Source: Cheilinus undulatus (taxonomy: Eukaryota; Chordata; Actinopteri; Labriformes; Labridae). From it: 64,000 nucleotides of DNA. Every line of letters starts with the position of its first letter. Positions within the stretch are counted from its first letter, which is position 1. The notes under the pieces are model-generated. The model ran no database searches. It saw only the letters and a list, made by a program, of their open reading frames with translations, and was not told where the DNA came from. Shown piece by piece: positions 61,888 to 64,000 of the stretch. The stretch is taken from positions 24,410,329 to 24,474,328 of the forward strand of contig NC_054877.1 of the NCBI RefSeq assembly GCF_018320785.1. The letters are read 5' to 3'. The position numbers were made by a program, and so were the translations under genes.

Positions 61888-64000
61888 CTGAAAAGAGAAA
61901 AATCAGACATCCATCAGACATCAAATAGTGGGGAAAAATATTTGAAGGTAGCATCTTGCAGAGACACTTTTGCATACAATCATTTTTGTCATGAGTTTTT
62001 AATGTGTATCTTTTTAGTAAGATCGATTTAATGGAAAAGGTGCAGGTACAGTTGTATGTGAATGTAGGTCACTGCTTGTTTATATGGATTGATTAGGAAA
62101 TCAACCTATGAAGCCAAAAGACAACATCACTTTATGGGCCACATATGTTTTTCCCATATCTACCACTATATATCAGTGCGTGTGCTCACTTAGCATAGAC
62201 ATCAATCGTCCTGTCTCTGAAAAGGGCCAGTGAGGTCTCTATGCCTCTAACATAGCTTACTGATGACTCAGAGGGATCAGGATCTTCTAAAGAGATGAGA
62301 GGAAGATACGGGCCAGACAGGCCTATAATTAAGAGACTCAATTAAGCTTTTGAAAGGTTAGGAAACTGCCTCACACTTCAGGGACAAATCATGGAAACAG
62401 CATTGAAATGCACTGTCCAGATTTGAGATCCAGAACAGATACAGGGCATATCAGGGTTGGGGGTGGTTGGGGGGTTGTATGGTTTGCTTCCCTGCTTTAA
62501 CAGTATTCATTATTACAGAGAGGTTGCCTTGAATATATGTGCTTGTATGGTCTTGCTCAATCAGAAGAAAAGAGACAGAGGAAGCATGATAAAAAATGTG
62601 GAAACACCAGGTGTAATATGAAGTGAACAAACAAGACAAGAAAGAGTGTGAGATCAATCGTGAAATTTTGGATTGTGTCTGTGTACTTATGTGTATAGAT
62701 AGACTCAGATAAAGAGGCAGCACACACTACTGTCTAAAGAATGGCAGGGAGAGAAAGGAGAAAAAGGCAGAGGTATAAAGCAAAAGGGAGTTTGCGCTCC
62801 TCCCTTACAGCAAGTTGCAACCAGTTTGAGGACTAAAGGGCATTAGGAACAATGATGCAAGAGAAAAGGTCTATTGGCATCCTCCACCACCCACTTCACA
62901 ATGCTATTGTATACACACAAGGTTACTAATGCTCACAACATAACTGCACCTCTGCTCTTTTCTCTTCAGTCATGCATCCACCACAGATCCTTTCACTTGA
63001 AAACTGTACTATTATCTTTGTGATTACATTATCTCAAGGCTGTAACATGTAAATTAGATTCTTAAGATAAGTTAGATGCTACCATGCCTTGCAGCTAACT
63101 ATTTTTGATGATGGATAAGGCTTCTTCCTCATATGAAACTAATTTGAACACAGCGATATAAGACTTGGTCATCAAGCATATGCTCCAGTGTGTCTTTTAT
63201 CATTTATAAAAAGTGTGAAGAAATGTGGTCTTAAAGTGGTACCCTGGGGAACTCCTTTGGAATAGTGATCTTATGGATGATTGGCAATGATGCTGCAGAG
63301 CTTAAGGGGGTGGAGGAGTTCAAATGGGAGAGGAAAAGAGGATTAACTTGGGATGAAATGAGCAAAGGAGAAGGATTGGGACAAATTAAATATGTCCTGG
63401 TGTCTCTGTCTGTTAAGCAGGTTTCTGAGGTTGCAGACCTCTTGTGACAGGCACATATGCATAAATAAAGTGCCTTAATGTCCCAAGAATATGAGTAATA
63501 TACAGCCACAAAACAAAATCTGGATCAGTAAATGACAGTCAATTTAAACTTTACCTAAGGACTGCACCTGCTACATTCACATTACAGGTTAACTGTAATT
63601 TAACATATAAATATCCATATTTTAAAGACTAATACACTCCATGAAGCTCTGATTTGCTCATCAAGTATGATGTGACCTAAATAAAACTGCAAACTACATA
63701 CTAAGTAACAATTTTTTTTGTTTTTATTTTATTCAACCTACTTGCTATTGGTAAAGTATGCTGTTAGTTGGTTTTATATCTTTTAACTGTCACTCTCAAG
63801 ATTATTCAAATTAATTGTGATTAATCAAGGTCCACAATTAGTGCACACATTTTTAAAATTGTGATTAATCATATGATTTATTGTCCCCTTTAACAAACTG
63901 TGGTTAAGGCACGTCACCCATCATAGTGAGAGAAAATAAGTCCACCACTGCTCTTAAATGTCTATTTTTCCTTGAAACTACTCACAGACAACTCAGTGGA
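61888..64000 (-). other. wnt3a: wnt3a intron (5' part beyond window)
   Basis: No upstream wnt3a exon was found here, so the intron continues past the right edge. The sequence is largely unique; G-rich gggggtggttggggggtt at 62460. Open frames are not protein-like. Confidence 0.55.

Overview
This is eukaryotic nuclear DNA from a ray-finned fish, probably a teleost. The exons are split by GT-AG introns, the proteins are vertebrate, and the gene order is the vertebrate WNT3A-ARF1-C1orf35-GUK1-OBSCN block (human 1q42). The repeats (Tc1-like elements, hAT and Harbinger MITEs, a CR1/L2/Rex-type LINE, an RTE/Rex3-like LINE fragment) are typical of teleosts.

Layout. 1-3.2 kb: last coding exon and 3' UTR of an obscurin-type giant muscle protein (+). 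6.2-16.3 kb: guk1, guanylate kinase (-), six coding exons plus non-coding 5' exon candidates, with a dead Tc1-like element in its last intron. 16.4-21.6 kb: mmtag2 / C1orf35 homologue (+), eight coding exons, head-to-head with guk1 across a short CpG-rich interval, with a Tc1-like element in intron 7. 25.2-31.8 kb: class I ARF GTPase (-), four coding exons plus a 5' UTR exon, with MITEs in its introns. 31.9-59 kb: about 27 kb without a convincing protein gene, made of nested transposons and unique-looking stretches that could hold wnt3a or arf1 enhancers. 59.7-61.9 kb: the last two coding exons of wnt3a (-); its 5' exons lie beyond the right edge.

The genes are housekeeping or developmental and do not form a pathway: GMP/dGMP phosphorylation (guk1), Golgi vesicle budding (arf1), an obscure Lys-rich nuclear protein (mmtag2), sarcomere organisation (obscn) and a secreted Wnt signal (wnt3a). 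Their linkage is ancestral synteny.

I found no undescribed system with a coherent gene set. The points most worth a second look are the short, divergent N-terminus of the ARF protein, the tail-to-tail obscn/guk1 arrangement lacking gjc2, iba57 and mrpl55, several nested insertions dated by intact target-site duplications, a satellite-III-like (ATTCC)n block with a 99 bp higher-order period inside a hAT element, and a LINE inverted repeat. Exon coordinates come from reading splice sites and frames by eye; all five genes keep frame across their joins.
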